A stretch of 64,000 nt of DNA from Prosapia bicincta (GCA_036971475.1 JBAIZL010000007.1:31511947-31575946), one strand, 5' to 3'. Shown: positions 27,482 through 39,154, counted from the stretch's first letter. Program-made: numbers and translations. The notes: generated by a model from the letters alone, not told the origin.

Positions 27482-28113
27482 CAGGTTCTCATGACCTTTC
27501 TTCGCACTAAGGCCTTTTAAGGCAGTTGTTAAAAAGGCTGAGTAAAAGTCCTAAGATCCTGAATTGTCTCTTAGAAAATAGATGTTTGTTTTAGAAGATA
27601 ATGAGTCCAAAGATAATTTTTAAAATGAGTTTTCGAAATAGTTCTCATTGGAATCGGTACTAAACTTGATGTTCACAAATATGAGCAAGAATTTAATATG
27701 AAATACCATTTCAGGTACGATAACAGAACATAATATCTACTGATGTATAGACGTAATTAGAAGTTCTCAAACGATTAGTATAATTATAACAAATGAACAG
27801 TAATAAAAACAAAACACAAAGTCTGATAGATTGAAACACCACCCAACTATTTATTAAAGTTAAAAAATTAAATTGTTATAAAAACAGTTTTTTGCTTAGA
27901 TGAAATGTGTAGCTTATAGATTTCCATTAGGGAGATAAAGAAGATTTTCAATTTGTTTTAGAGATTTTTCAAATAAATCTTGCATACTGTTTGTTATGAT
28001 TTCCTATTCATTTTTCTCATGATCAACAGAATTAGGTGATTTCTAAATATCGAATAAAGCAGGTGCTATAGTAATTCATACACTGGGTATCTTTGTGGTA
28101 TTACCTTGCGTTG
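27482..28113. other. Non-coding stretch, no gene seen
   Basis: AT-rich; nothing recognisable. Confidence 0.5.
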
Positions 28114-28400
28114 GAGTTGTGTGTGTGTATATAAGAGAGAGGGGGGGGGGGAGTGAATCAGCAGATAAACAGTTTAAGAAACAGAAAGTGGGAGAAGGAG
28201 AAAGAGGAGAGATAGATAGATAGATAGACAAACAAAGAAAGAGAGAGAGAAGTGAGACAGATAGATAAACAGATAAAGAAAAAAGGAGAGAGGGAGCGGG
28301 ATGGATGGATAAAGAAAGAGAGATAGAGAGGGATAGAGAAAGGTGAGGGGGAGGAAGATAGGTAGATGAGAGATAAAGAAAGAGATTGACAGAGAGATCT
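28114..28400. repeat. Purine-rich (GA/GATA) microsatellite
   Basis: A GT run, a G tract and then long AGAGAG/GATAGATA runs on the plus strand. The Ser/Leu-rich minus-strand open frame over it is low complexity. Confidence 0.95.
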
Positions 28401-29121
28401 ACACTTCTTCGCGTTTCGGTAGTGAATACTCTTGGAATGTGTGCGTAGCACCTTTTTTTTACCCGTGTCTGGGCTCCAGAAACCGCCCAACGCTTACCGA
28501 GCTACCTTCGACTCACATGCGCATGAGGTTAGTATCCCTACCGCGAGTGAAAGAAACGGGATTGATTGCCCATGTACCAAGCTCATAAGATCTTTCAATG
28601 GAGAATCAGGAGATAGGAAAATGAAACTGTACGGTAAGTGTCGCTTTAAGAGAGGAAGGAAGACAGAAATACTGAGAGAAAAACTCCCGTGACAGATCAT
28701 GCCGGAATCCTGGGGGCTTGGATATCATTATGCTAAGGGTAAGGAGTAGCTTTACCTTGAAAAGCTTGTTAGTGAGGCTATGGAGGGAATGACATGCACT
28801 TCTTCTTCTGCTGCTTACTCGAAACTGAAAAGGCATGCAATGACAAATAAGTACTTCCGTTGGGGCTAAGCTGCGACCCTGGGGATGTGCTCCTGCGTCA
28901 CCTGGGACATAACCTTGAAGCAGATTAATAATAATACGTACATTCTATTGCATATTATGGCTAGAGCTAGGAGGTCAGGAGGGACAGCGGCCGTCTGCGT
29001 GTTTCGTAGATAGGGCCGTATCTACCCAGTGAGGAAATGAGTGTAGACGATGTATGTGCGTGGCCTGTTTGTAGAACCTTGTTGCTAAGTGGCGGAGGTG
29101 TGACGCAGTGTTAATCTTGAC
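28401..29121. other. Non-coding stretch, no gene seen
   Basis: Less AT-rich than its neighbours and holding overlapping short open frames on both strands, but without recognisable domains. It could be an old transposon. Confidence 0.4.
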
Positions 29122-29223
29122 CAGTTTATTCCACTAGATCTTCACCGGTGCAGGAAATCCATCAACGCGCATGCGCGTGACGTCACAGATGTAGGGTTAA
29201 CTGCAGCAGTGGGGGAAGTAGTA

Positions 29224-29390
29224 TACTTCGTAGGTATACTTTAATAAAGGTAGATATTAATGTTGAATAAAATTATTACCAAATCTATCCTGACTGGATA
29301 CTTCGTACGTATACTTTAATAAAAATAGATATTAATGTTGAATAAAATTATTACCAAATCTATCCTGACTGGATACTTCGTACGTAAATT
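29224..29390. repeat. 75-bp tandem duplication
   Basis: Copies begin at TACTTCGTA at 29,224, 29,299 and (partial) 29,374. The two full copies differ at a few bases. Confidence 0.9.
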
Positions 29391-29553
29391 TTAATGTAAG
29401 TATAAAAGGAAGAAAACTCACTATGTAAAAATTAAATTTAACTTTGCCATTTCTATTCAAAAGACATTTATAAATTTTGTATAATACCTAACCTAACCTA
29501 TAACAACAAATAAGATTCATTAAAACTAGAATGTTTCAAGAAAAAAATTAAAA

Positions 29554-29626
29554 TGGGAGTTCGGGATTTGAACCCGGAACTTACGATTAGTACGCCTGTA
29601 CCTTAACCACTAGGCCACGGTGTTCT
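29554..29626 (-). tRNA. tRNA-like segment, probably a pseudogene or SINE head
   Basis: The minus strand has a good A box (TGGCCTAGTGG) and B box (GGTTCAAATCC) at tRNA spacing, with a pairable D stem (GCCT/AGGT). A convincing seven-pair acceptor stem and anticodon stem could not be built. This looks like a tRNA-derived promoter within the surrounding fold-back element, not a working tRNA. No anticodon is assigned. Confidence 0.4.
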
Positions 29627-30039
29627 ACTGTTATTGTTGACACAGTTTCTCTTATTACATTGTGGCTCATAGCTCCCCCTACATTCTCTCCCCTTTCAAG
29701 GAACCGAAATGAAGGTTGCGCATGCGCATTGATGGAGTTCCTGTACCGGTGAAAGTCTACTGTTTATTCTAGTAACTCCGTGAGGTGGAGCTATCTATTA
29801 GTGTAAAAGTAAACTAAGTCACTCGTCAACTCCCCCGGCCCCACTATAGTAAATGCCACTTCATTTTGTAAGTCCACGATTATTCTATTTACAAATAACT
29901 ATATTATACTTTCATTATTAAAACAATATGTTATCTAAATATTATTTTACACAAGGAGTATAACTAATGTACTTTATTTTATCAAACAAAATAATAAAAA
30001 GGTAAAGTTTACTGGGAACATGCCTTCTTAAGCAGCCAC

Positions 30040-30545
30040 ACCTGCATCTGACTACTTGACTATAATCTGACAACTTTACTATTATCTTTCTACTAGTCTA
30101 CCATTTGACTATTTGACTACTATACTACAATCTGACTACTTGTCTACCACCTGACTACTATTGTACTAGTTGACTATTGGACTACCATCTATCTGACTAC
30201 TAGACTACCATCTGACTACTAGACTACCATCTAACTATTTTTCTACTACCTGACTATTAGGTACCTGACTGAGGTATCTATCATCTCACTACTTGACTAC
30301 TATATGACTACTTGAGTACTTGACTATAATCTGAGTACTTCACTAAAATTTGACTACTTAGCCTAACTATTATTTTTCTACTAGACTACCATCTGACGAC
30401 TTGACTACTATCTGACTACTTGACTACTAGCTGACTACTTGATTATAATCTGACTACTTGACTAAAATTTGATTACTTGACTACAATCTGTCGACTTGAC
30501 TACTATCTGATTGCTTGGCTACTATCTCACTACTTCACTACCAGG
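30040..30545. repeat. Short tandem array of TGACTACT-type units
   Basis: Irregular 17-19-bp units such as CTGACTACTTGACTACTAT repeat about 28 times with frequent indels. Confidence 0.9.
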
Positions 30546-30787
30546 TTCGTTTGGATCCAACACGCATTGGACATACGTTGTGCTCAATCAGAGTTCGGGA
30601 CCTCGAACCACCGTAACATTTTTTATCTCCTATTATCATTACAGAAAAACAATCTTTGCTTCTTCTGAATTTATAAAAATCAATACATTTATTTTGCAAT
30701 TATTTTCAGTTTCAGTAATTTTTAAATCAATTTAGTTACGAAACTCATTCTGAAATTTAAACAAATAATATAAATACAGCAACAAGT

Positions 30788-30968
30788 AAATAAGTGCATG
30801 GTTGTATATCTACCCACTGGAAGTGCGCTGTGCGATATCAGAAGAAAACATTGTCAAGGAAACTAGTTATGGAAACTAGTAAATAAGTGTTTGATTGTAC
30901 ATTTACCCACTGGGAGCGCGCTGTGCGATATCACAAGAAAACATTGTCAAGGAAACTAGTTATGGAAA
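30788..30968. repeat. 93-bp direct duplication
   Basis: A segment with CCCACTGGAAGTGCGCTGTG at 30,813 recurs at 30,906 (93 bp later) with a few substitutions. Both copies end in CAAGGAAACTAGTTATGGAA. Confidence 0.9.
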
Positions 30969-33900
30969 AGTTATATTTAATTTCTTATTTTTATTGAAAT
31001 CAGATTTATTTATTTTAAGAAATTATTTCAAAGTGTAGTTTTAATTCTATTCGTTCTTTTCGATAGTTGTACGGTAATGGAAAGATTTATTTTACACACT
31101 TATATATTTATTAAGCTATAAATTTTAAAAAAATCAACTCAATAGCGTTTTAACTTAATAATAGACAGTAAATAAATTAAAATAACGTTTGCGTTGAAGC
31201 TAACCTAAACACATATAAAAATTGTACGAAATCTTATGTTTTCTCTTAATTTAAGTGTAAGCTGTACATCATTCTTACATTTAAATATATGTGACTGACT
31301 GCTCGAATATAAAAGTAGTAACATTTTCAAAATGTTATTTAATTGGATTCCTTTCGTTGCGGCGCCACCTGCGACGCACGCACCGCTATCTATTTATGCT
31401 CCTTTCAACCTTTCTGTCTAGATTCTAATTTGGCCTATTAACGTTAAATGAATTTGCTGTGTAATGATAAATCTTCGAGGTTACAAAGTCCTCATTGAAA
31501 GTGATTAAATAAACCAAGTTCAGTTTTGAACCAGTTTTATTTATAGTTACGAATATGAAAAGCCGTGTTTAATTTAAGAAATTATTAAGAGATTTATTTG
31601 TGTGCACAAAGCGTTCGGTTTCCTTTCTGTAACGTAAAAGTAGAGATTAAAGCAAACAACTTGACCTAAAGCTGTGCATTGCCAACTTCCCGCAACAATA
31701 CGTAAATGAGTTTAAATAGAATGTGATGACAGGTTAGAACAGGGAAGATCACCTGGACTTGGCCTCAAAAAGAGTGGCCTTGACACATTTCTGTTGGAAC
31801 AGAAGCGGCTAACACCTGTTTATTCGTCACATGGCCTTATTTGCCCGTCTTGCTCTTATTTGTCGGAATAAAACTTGTCTACTTAATTTTTTTACTTCGC
31901 TTGTGATGTTATTGTATGAGAGGTCACTGAATGCAGCTAATCTTATCAGGCCTGAGTACGAACTTTACGATTGATCAAATCACAATTACATAAAAATAAA
32001 TTTTATTAAAAAATGGTACTTTAAAATTCGCATTAAACGGGGGCCACAGACGAATATTTATATGATATTATAAACCTATGATAGAATATAGCTACAAAGT
32101 ACCCAGTTAGGCTAGATTTGATAAAAGAAAGATATAAACTTTAGTAAAACAAGGAAACTAATTAACAACCAAAGGACGGCTCCAGGATAGGCTTTGGGGG
32201 ATGCTCAATGACAGGAAAATATAGAGGGAGGTTTGGGGAGGAAAACTCAAAAAAAGACCTGGAAATGAAATTTTAAGCTAGTCTTGTATTCTTTGCATTT
32301 TTTCATCAAAACATGCATTTTACCTGAATTTACATGGATACCAAAATTATTATCTTGTGCATAATACAAAATATTGTTTAACTTTCATCAAACGGCTCGG
32401 TCTGACGAGGACGACGCGGAGTCGTAGTACACAGACTGTTAGTACAGCAGAGCCGCTACGGATCTAGCGCACGACTTGTAACATGCCGGTGTTTATGCTG
32501 GGTGGAACTACCAATGTTATCAGATGAATTTCTACACTAAACATTACATAAATGTAAAAACAATATACATTGCTTTCAAATAAAACTTAAATGGAAATAA
32601 ATTTTTATAAGTAAATTAGGATAAATTTTATTGTGTTCCAAATATAAAAAATATATATCTAAAAAAAAAAAATAGTACCCAAATTAATTGCCCTTAATTC
32701 CCCTCCCCTGGAGCCACCTTTATAACAAGCTTGGCGAAAACTGAATTTTGGCTTAGGGTACTTTTCCATAGCGGTACAGAAAAAGAAGGGAGAGTTTCAC
32801 GTAGACTTGAATTTACATCGTAATTTTTTGTTGACAAAACAAATCTCCTAACCACGTAATTTATAACAACATTTTATTATTGCTTTATAATAATGTGATG
32901 TAACTTAACGTGTTTGTCAGTGTCGTAGCCATTCAATTTTAGCAAAAACTTTGAACCTATAAAACAGCGCCAGATTTTTAGGAAAACGGCTTCTCGATGA
33001 CCCAACAATTTTTTAGTGCCAAAATAGTACAAAAATATTATTTCTAGAGATAAAAATGTTGAAAATCTCCCCAGGAAGGTTCTTTCCTCTGACCACCTGG
33101 GTCATGCAACACCCCCCCCCCCTCCACCCTCGTTGTGGCTACGCCCCTGGCGTTTGTCAGGGATGAGGTCATGTTTATGTTCCAATATTTAACAAAACGT
33201 TTTGGAGTATTTATGGTTACCAAAGTTTTAAATAATTTGCCTTTGTTTAGAATCTATTTTTATCACTTCCCTTAACTTTATAACTATTTTAAAGTGATGG
33301 CAAAACATATTCTACAATATTTATTGTCTATTAACCTGCTGATGGGCGACCCCCGTTTAATGTGAAAGTACCAAATATTATAAATAAATAAGTTATTAAT
33401 TTGTACGCCCTTCCAAATCGAACTAAAAAAATATAAAACCATTCTCCCTAAATACTTAAACATTATATTCATAACCGCATGCAGATTCATAGTCCTGTAA
33501 CATTTGTGAATTTAAAAAAAAATATGAAAGTACAACTTGGGGCCCGGAAATAGTTTACTAAAGATATTTTTACAACTCACATGAAAATTAACGCCAGTCA
33601 AATACTTCAAGCACCCAGATATTTTGTCTTTAGAACTATAGAATGTATTAAAATTCATATATTTTTGTCAATATCTATAGGGTTACAGGCTTTATTATTC
33701 TGTAGGGACAGAATTATTATACTCTTTTAGTAAAACTATAGTTTTAAGTATCTGGACTGGTTTAGAGTGACATTACAGTTGCCAATAGTTAAGTCAGCAA
33801 TGGTGATTAAAACCCAACGTCGTTTGGCATTTGTGTACAACGTTTAATGAACTACAAGACTGTGGTCACGTGGTCGCACAAGACGTTGCGTTTTGTATTG

Positions 33901-34990
33901 TACGGGTATATTGTTGTTGTTACAGGTCGCCATGGAAACCGGAACAATCGATCAGAACAGCAGTCGCCAGTGTCTGTACAGTGTTGCGAGTTGTAAAGTC
34001 ATGTTTATGTGTATTTGTTTAGTTCTGGGACATTATTTGAGTTTTTTCACAACAAATGCAAAATACGTTGAAGGTTATTTACGGACAGCTGAGGTACGAA
34101 AGGTTAATAAATAAAACTGATTCTAGTTTAGAAGTTACGGTGGCTAGTTTTTTTTATTTGTTTTGGTGCTATACTGTGTAGTTTTTTATGTTTTTTTGCT
34201 GTATGTAACGTTATCAATTTTAGATAAATAAGTTAATTTTTTATAGATTTTCCAATTTATTTTTTAGGTCTTTTTTTACTCTACAAAAAACTTCGATATC
34301 TCCCTTTAATAAACACAAAATTGGCCTTTAATTTGGCACAATGGTTTTAATCAGTTTATAAATGTTTTTGTACACTTTGATAACATACACAAATTAGAGA
34401 TAATTCTAAACATTTGTGCTTGTTGTGCTGCGAAAAGTTACCTGGAAATTGTTCATTAAAATTTAGTCATCAATTGTATTTTCTGGTAACTTTAAATGAA
34501 ACGCAGAGCTTAGTAATTAAATTAATAACAAATCGTTAAAAATTTATTTAAAAGCAAATCAATTTCAATCGTAGAGAATTCTCTGGAAAGAATTCTAGGA
34601 ATGTTTCCTCCCAATAAACCCCACTGACACCGTCACCGTTTCCTAGTCCGAGTATGTAACAACTAGAATTAGGCCCTACGTACTAGATGTGTGGCAGGAG
34701 TACAGGCTTTGCCTTCTACACCTTCCCCACGACAGGGAACCTTTGCTTCATCCATGCTGAGGTACTGGTGTAGCGAAGTTACATTAGTTATGGATTCTGT
34801 GGATTGTCTACTTCACACAATCAATAATTCCATTAGGATTTGACAGATGGTGGCGCAGGTTTATCCTGAGGCCATGAAGAGTAAAAAAGCCTGTCAGATG
34901 TGTCACGACCCTTTCTTACTGATTGTGGTCCCGTCAGTTGTTTTGGCTTTAGACCCAAAGCCTTCAGCGGCGGGCAGAGAAATAAGATTC
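30969..34990. other. Non-coding stretch, no gene seen
   Basis: Four kilobases of AT-rich sequence with only short open frames (33,284-33,490; 33,831-34,114; 34,833-35,107) lacking recognisable domains. A C tract near 33,105-33,123 precedes GTGGCTACGCCCCTGGCG, a phrase often met in degraded retroelement tails. Confidence 0.5.
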
Positions 34991-36206
34991 TGTAAATGTA
35001 GCCGCTGCAACAGGCCTGTAGCTGGCCTTGCAATTCTAAACCTATCTGGACGTCAAGGGTTTGCGCTGTATTCACAAAAAAGCCCCCATTGCCACAAATG
35101 TAACTAAGATGTAGTAGTTCCGCCGCAACAGACCTGTAGGTGGTCTTGCAATTCTAAATCTATCTGGACGTCAAGGGTTTGCGCTGTATTCACAAAAAAA
35201 CCCCCATTGCCACAAATGTAACTAAGATGTAGTAGTTCCGCCGCAGCAGACCTGTTGGTGGTCTTGCAATTCTAAACCTATCTGGACGTCAAGGGTTTGC
35301 GATGTATTCACAAAAAAGCCCCTATTGCCACAAATGTAACTAAGATGTAGTAGTTCCGCCGCAACAGACCTGTTGGTGGCCTTGCAATTCTAAACCTATC
35401 TGGACGTCAAGGGTTTGCGATGTATTCACAAAAAAGCCCCTATTGCCACAAATGTAACTAAGATGTAGTAGTTCCGCCGCAACAGACCTGTTGGTGGCCT
35501 TGCAATTCTAAACCTATCTGGACGTCAAGGGTTTGCGCTGTATTCACAAAAAAGCCCCTATTGCCACAAATGTAACTAAGATGTAGTAGTTCCGCCGCAA
35601 CAGACCTGTTGGTGGTCTTGCAATTCTTAACCTATCTGGACGTCAAGGGTTTGCGCTGTATTCACAAAAAAACCCCCATTGCCACAAATGTAACTAAGAT
35701 GTAGTAGTTCCGCCGCAACAGACCTGTAGGTGGCCTTGCAATTCTAAACCTATCTGGACATCAAGGGTTTGCTATGTATTCACAAAAAAGCCCCTATTGC
35801 CACAAATGTAACTAAGATGTAGTAGTTCCGCCGCAACAGACCTGTAGGTGGCCTTGCAATTCTAAACCTATCTGGACGTCAAGTGTTTGCTATGTATTCA
35901 CAAAAAAGCCCATATTGCCACAAATGTAACTAAGATGTAGTAGTTCCGCCGCAACAGACCTGTAGGTGGCCTTGCAATTCTAAACCTATCTGGACGTCAA
36001 GGGTTTGCTATGTATTCACAAAAAAGCCCATATTGCCACAAATGTAACTAAGATGTAGTAGTTCCGCCGCAACAGACCTGTAGGTGGTCTTGCAATTCTA
36101 AACCTATCTGGACGTCAAGGGTTTGCTATGTATTCACAAAAAAGCCCCTATTGCCACAAATGTAACTAAGATGTAGTAGTTCCGCCGCAACAGACCTGTA
36201 GGTGGC
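34991..36206. repeat. 118-bp satellite array, truncated by the Polinton
   Basis: About ten copies of a 118-bp unit containing GTAGTAGTTCCGCCGCAACA and TCTGGACGTCAAGGGTTTGC. Starts at 35,111, 35,229 and 35,347 confirm the period. The last copy stops within CCTGTAGGTGGC at 36,206, exactly where the left Polinton TIR begins. The satellite does not resume to the right of the element. Confidence 0.95.
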
Positions 36207-36964
36207 AGTAGATGGCAAAACCACAGTTTCAGCCCAACAGGTGGTTTTGACGGAAAATACGTTACTTTTCCGTTAAAAACGGTTACATGAGGTATGAGGG
36301 GTTGGTTTCAGCGATTATTGGAGGGTGACGTGTATGGTACGAGGTCTGGAATGTGGGCGGTTGTGCGCGGTTGTGCGTGTGTGTATGTGGCAGGTGTTTT
36401 TTTTAGAAATACGTTAATTTTCCGTTAAAGACCGTTAGGTGAGGTAGTATGGGTTGGTTGGTGATATGGGTGTTGGCTGTTGTGTGATGTAATTAGAAGC
36501 CTGTTCGGACATGTTGGGGGGTAATGTAAAAACCGTTGTTTACCTAGAGAATGTGTGTATTATATTCTGTACCCAGTTCGTTGCTGACCTATATTTTTAC
36601 TATAACGTCGCGTTTGTACGGTTGAAATCCGTTACGAGGTGATGGGATTATTTTCGCAATAAATGTGTCAGTCGCAAAGACTGAACGGTGACTTCTCTGT
36701 TTGTTCTCCAGATCTTTACTGGTTAAAAAATGTAAAAGCATGTTAATTTATTGATATAGGTTCCTCGCTCGTGAGCTAATGTGTTTACACATCGTTGTGC
36801 TAGCGATTGTTTGTTGTAACAGGTATTTGGCCTGAATAAATTGTTTTTAAAAACCTACCTCTGTTTCGAGTTATAATCATGTTCGGACCATTGAAAAGTG
36901 TTTTTAAGACTTTACCTGCGCGCTTGTACGTGCGAGTGCTCACGATTGTGTGACGTAATTAAAA
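36207..36964 (+). repeat. Left terminal inverted repeat (758 bp)
   Basis: Matches the reverse complement of 56,049-56,806 over its whole length with no net indel. By eye I find about five substitutions, clustered near 36,287-36,293 and 36,354-36,357. Identity ends after GTGACGTAATTAAAA. Confidence 0.95.
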
Positions 36965-37005
36965 ACATGTTCGGGCATGTTGTGGGCAATGTAAAACGTC
37001 ATTGG
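36470..37005. repeat. Reiterated segment near the left end of the Polinton
   Basis: About 55 bp around 36,474-36,530 (TTGTGTGATGTAATTAGAAG, then TGTTCGGACATGTTG) recurs at about 36,948-37,003 with roughly 80% identity. The second copy straddles the TIR's inner edge on the left only. Confidence 0.75.
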
Positions 37006-37254
37006 GAACTTGTATAGATGATGACGACGACATACTTGTGTTATAGTTGTGGGATAAGTAGTTGGTTAGTAGGTCAAGGTCATAGGAAGATGTTTTTAAA
37101 AAGAGTCGCAAGCAGAAGTGCTTGCGACATTAATATTAATTTTTTTATTTATTTATTTATTATTTTTTTTTTTTTTTTACACAAATACAATAGCATCTTA
37201 TAATTACATCGCTATATTATAACAAAAATACAATTTTTTTTTAGACTAATACAG
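36965..37254. other. Left subterminal non-coding region of the Polinton
   Basis: Lies between the left TIR and the stop codon of the first minus-strand gene. It begins with a diverged second copy of a TIR-internal segment (see the repeat at 36,470-37,005) and includes a perfect hairpin at 37,105-37,128 and a T-rich tract. No gene is supported. Confidence 0.6.
37105..37128. terminator. Perfect hairpin downstream of the leftmost Polinton gene
   Basis: GTCGCAAGCA and TGCTTGCGAC form a 10-bp stem around a GAAG loop. It sits 3' of the minus-strand gene ending at 37,255, so it could mark a transcript end. Function is inferred from position only. Confidence 0.4.
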
Positions 37255-37599
37255 CTACTGATGTAAAGTCAGTTCGGTGGACCCACATCCGGACGGTCCG
37301 TTGGAGACTATGTGAAATTCGCCGGCACCCACCTCATCCAAATCCATGTTCGCCAACAGCGTGATGAAGCGTCTAGGTAGGAATATCTGGAATTTCGGGT
37401 CTTCTCCTTCCTTGTATGGGAAACCTCCGAGCGCAGCAACAACTGCTTCCCCGTAGGTAGTGTCGATTTTTCTGAGGTAGTGCACCGAATACTTTTTACC
37501 TTCCTTCAGTTCTGAACATTTCTTTATGGGCAACCCGTCAGCTTTAGACTTTGAGTTGAACTGTTGAATTATTGACTGTAAAGTTGCTTCGCGGTTCAT
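37255..37599 (-). CDS. Small Polinton protein, possible OB-fold type, unknown function
   Basis: A 114-residue protein with ATG at 37,599. It is alone in its strand segment and separated from its upstream neighbour by ~120 bp. The middle reads YSVHYLRKIDTTYGEAVVAA followed by FQIFLPRRF. A strand-turn-strand pattern with a conserved FLP+R segment is one I associate with small proteins found beside arthropod mobile elements. It is reminiscent of an OB-fold nucleic-acid binder, but this rests on pattern memory only. It is the last gene of the leftward block. Confidence 0.7.
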   Translation of the reverse strand: MNREATLQSIIQQFNSKSKADGLPIKKCSELKEGKKYSVHYLRKIDTTYGEAVVAALGGFPYKEGEDPKFQIFLPRRFITLLANMDLDEVGAGEFHIVSNGPSGCGSTELTLHQ

Positions 37600-37718
37600 A
37601 GTTACGGAGGAGAAGTAACTGTATCGTGTAGCTCTGCCTGAGGTCTATAAGGAAATGATGTCTAACCACCGCTCTCTTTGGTTTATATAATGCGTTTCCC
37701 CCTCCCTTATTATTGTAG

Positions 37719-38195
37719 TCATAGTCTTAAGACTGTCGCGACTTTCATCGCACGTAGAAGCGCGCAATTCGTTTCTTTGTGTTGCGGGGCTATAACGCTT
37801 TTACAAACGTTCTGGATTCCTCTCAGGAAGGTCCATTCTCTTGAGGAACCGATATCGATAACTTCAGCAGAAGTGAAACCACGAATCCATTTCGCCTTTT
37901 CGTCACCCGTTGTAAATATCAGATCGAACTGTTTCACGTAGTGTAACATGACGTTACGAAGCTCTACGTAATCGGTGAACCCTTCCTCCCACGATATGTG
38001 ATGATAATTCTTACTCAACCAATTGTTTGTTTTTTTGTATTTATTGCTCAAGGTAGAGTATTCGAAAGGCGGTTTAAACAGGAACGTGTAGGTAGCGTTT
38101 GTTTGTAGGTCCAATAATACGAGTTCCTTCACTATAAACGCGTTACACTCTCCTTTAAAACATTGCATCTCTAACACGCAAGCAGATCGTTCCAT
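37719..38195 (-). CDS. Conserved-looking Polinton protein, unknown function
   Basis: A 158-residue protein with ATG at 38,195, between the PC4-like gene (78 bp upstream) and the small 114-residue gene. Notable parts are an acidic-hydrophobic N-terminal strand (KELVLLDL), an FKPP segment, WLSKNYHHISWEEG around residue 60 and a C-terminal H-x5-CALLRA block. The ends loosely recall motifs I and III of DEDD exonucleases, but the usual DxE pair is not present, so I do not claim activity. From memory, the FKPP...W(L)...HISW pattern recurs in unnamed arthropod proteins linked to mobile elements. Confidence 0.7.
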   Translation of the reverse strand: MERSACVLEMQCFKGECNAFIVKELVLLDLQTNATYTFLFKPPFEYSTLSNKYKKTNNWLSKNYHHISWEEGFTDYVELRNVMLHYVKQFDLIFTTGDEKAKWIRGFTSAEVIDIGSSREWTFLRGIQNVCKSVIAPQHKETNCALLRAMKVATVLRL

Positions 38196-38272
38196 TATTT
38201 CTTTTTCCTTGTCCTCTATTCTCCAAAACGTCCGGACGCAGACTGCAAATAGGTCTCGATCCTTTTCGCCTT

Positions 38273-39154
38273 TTATACCTCTTCCTGCTTAGGAAGAATG
38301 CTCGTAGCGTTCTCATCTTCCCCCGACGTTATCGGTTCAACGTTCTTGATATCTTCCTCCTCGTCTTCTACGCTCGTTTCTTGATCCAGCATAAGCAACA
38401 GCTGTCTATTGAGTTCAACCTCTTGTGGCAACCGGTTGTATATGCTATAATCAATGTACCCGTACTCTGGTGGCTCACCAATCCCACCTTTTAAACAAGC
38501 CTCTACATAGTCTCTAATACTATCCTCAGACAACTTCAACTGTTCCAAGTACCTTTCAACGGCAGGAACCACACCATTTAGTACGTAAAATTCTCTAGGC
38601 GTCAACATAACCTTTTGCCCGTTCCGATGATAATCTTTAATACGAACGTAGTGTTTACCATATATCTTTACGGTGTCAACTTCGATATCTGTTCCGGGTA
38701 ATATCAAACGTGTCTTCTTTCCGCTTTCTCGACAGGCTAGGAAGGTTTCAAAAACGTTCAAGTAGCCGACAAAGGTCTTGAACGAATCCGCTGTAAATAA
38801 TATGTATCTTTTGGAGTGGTTGATGAGCACTCCTGGCGAAAGAGACAGAGACTCAAAAACCCCTACTGTCACGTTCTTTCCCATGCACGCAGTTAGTGGG
38901 TACACAGCACGGAGATAGGCACCGATAAACATATCGCTTATGTCGTCTTCAAGATCGTCTTCCCTGTTCCTTTTCATTTCCGTTAGACGTATTGCGTTGT
39001 TATAGAGCGAGGTTAGAGCGTTGTCAACGTCTTTAAACTCTGGTATTTCTACACGAGTTTCTTTTGAATTTTCATTAGAAACCGTATCATCCACGTTTTC
39101 GTCCAACTTAACACCACCCGCTAAAGGTGCGTCCGTCTCACTACATGTGTTCAT
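38273..39154 (-). CDS. PC4-like (ssDNA-binding-type) Polinton protein, tentative
   Basis: A 293-residue protein with ATG at 39,154. The first ~75 residues and the last ~50 are acidic and probably disordered. The core has a KRYILFTADSFKTF block (115-128) and then, at about 160-205, VKIYGKHYVRIKDYHRNGQK followed by MLTPREFYVL. The order strand - basic loop - 'IKDY' - 'LTPREF' resembles the PC4 transcription-coactivator fold that binds single-stranded DNA. A role in replication or late transcription would fit, but the assignment is by eye. It follows the major capsid gene by 144 bp and lies in the same leftward block. Confidence 0.75.
   Translation of the reverse strand: MNTCSETDAPLAGGVKLDENVDDTVSNENSKETRVEIPEFKDVDNALTSLYNNAIRLTEMKRNREDDLEDDISDMFIGAYLRAVYPLTACMGKNVTVGVFESLSLSPGVLINHSKRYILFTADSFKTFVGYLNVFETFLACRESGKKTRLILPGTDIEVDTVKIYGKHYVRIKDYHRNGQKVMLTPREFYVLNGVVPAVERYLEQLKLSEDSIRDYVEACLKGGIGEPPEYGYIDYSIYNRLPQEVELNRQLLLMLDQETSVEDEEEDIKNVEPITSGEDENATSILPKQEEV

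Larger units (their letters stand above)
29122..29780. mobile_element. Fold-back (MITE-like) element with tandem and tRNA-like parts
   Basis: A ~45-bp segment near 29,139-29,183 (core TTCACCGGTGCAGGAAATCC, then GCGCATGCGC) recurs inverted near 29,711-29,755 with roughly seven differences. The ~500-bp interior holds 75-bp tandem copies and a tRNA-like segment. No transposase is present. Ends and target duplication could not be set with confidence. Confidence 0.6.

Noticed and set aside
28158..28490. 110-codon Ser/Leu-rich minus-strand frame
   Set aside because: Translation of the GA-rich microsatellite; low complexity.
29490..29512. CCTAACCTAACCT as telomeric repeat
   Set aside because: Only two or three units; too short to mean anything.
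29554..29626. Functional tRNA gene
   Set aside because: A and B boxes are good, but acceptor and anticodon stems do not pair; kept only as a tRNA-like segment.
34847..35107. 86-codon frame with several Cys residues
   Set aside because: It runs into the 118-bp satellite; Cys spacing does not match a zinc finger and an opposite-strand frame is equally open.
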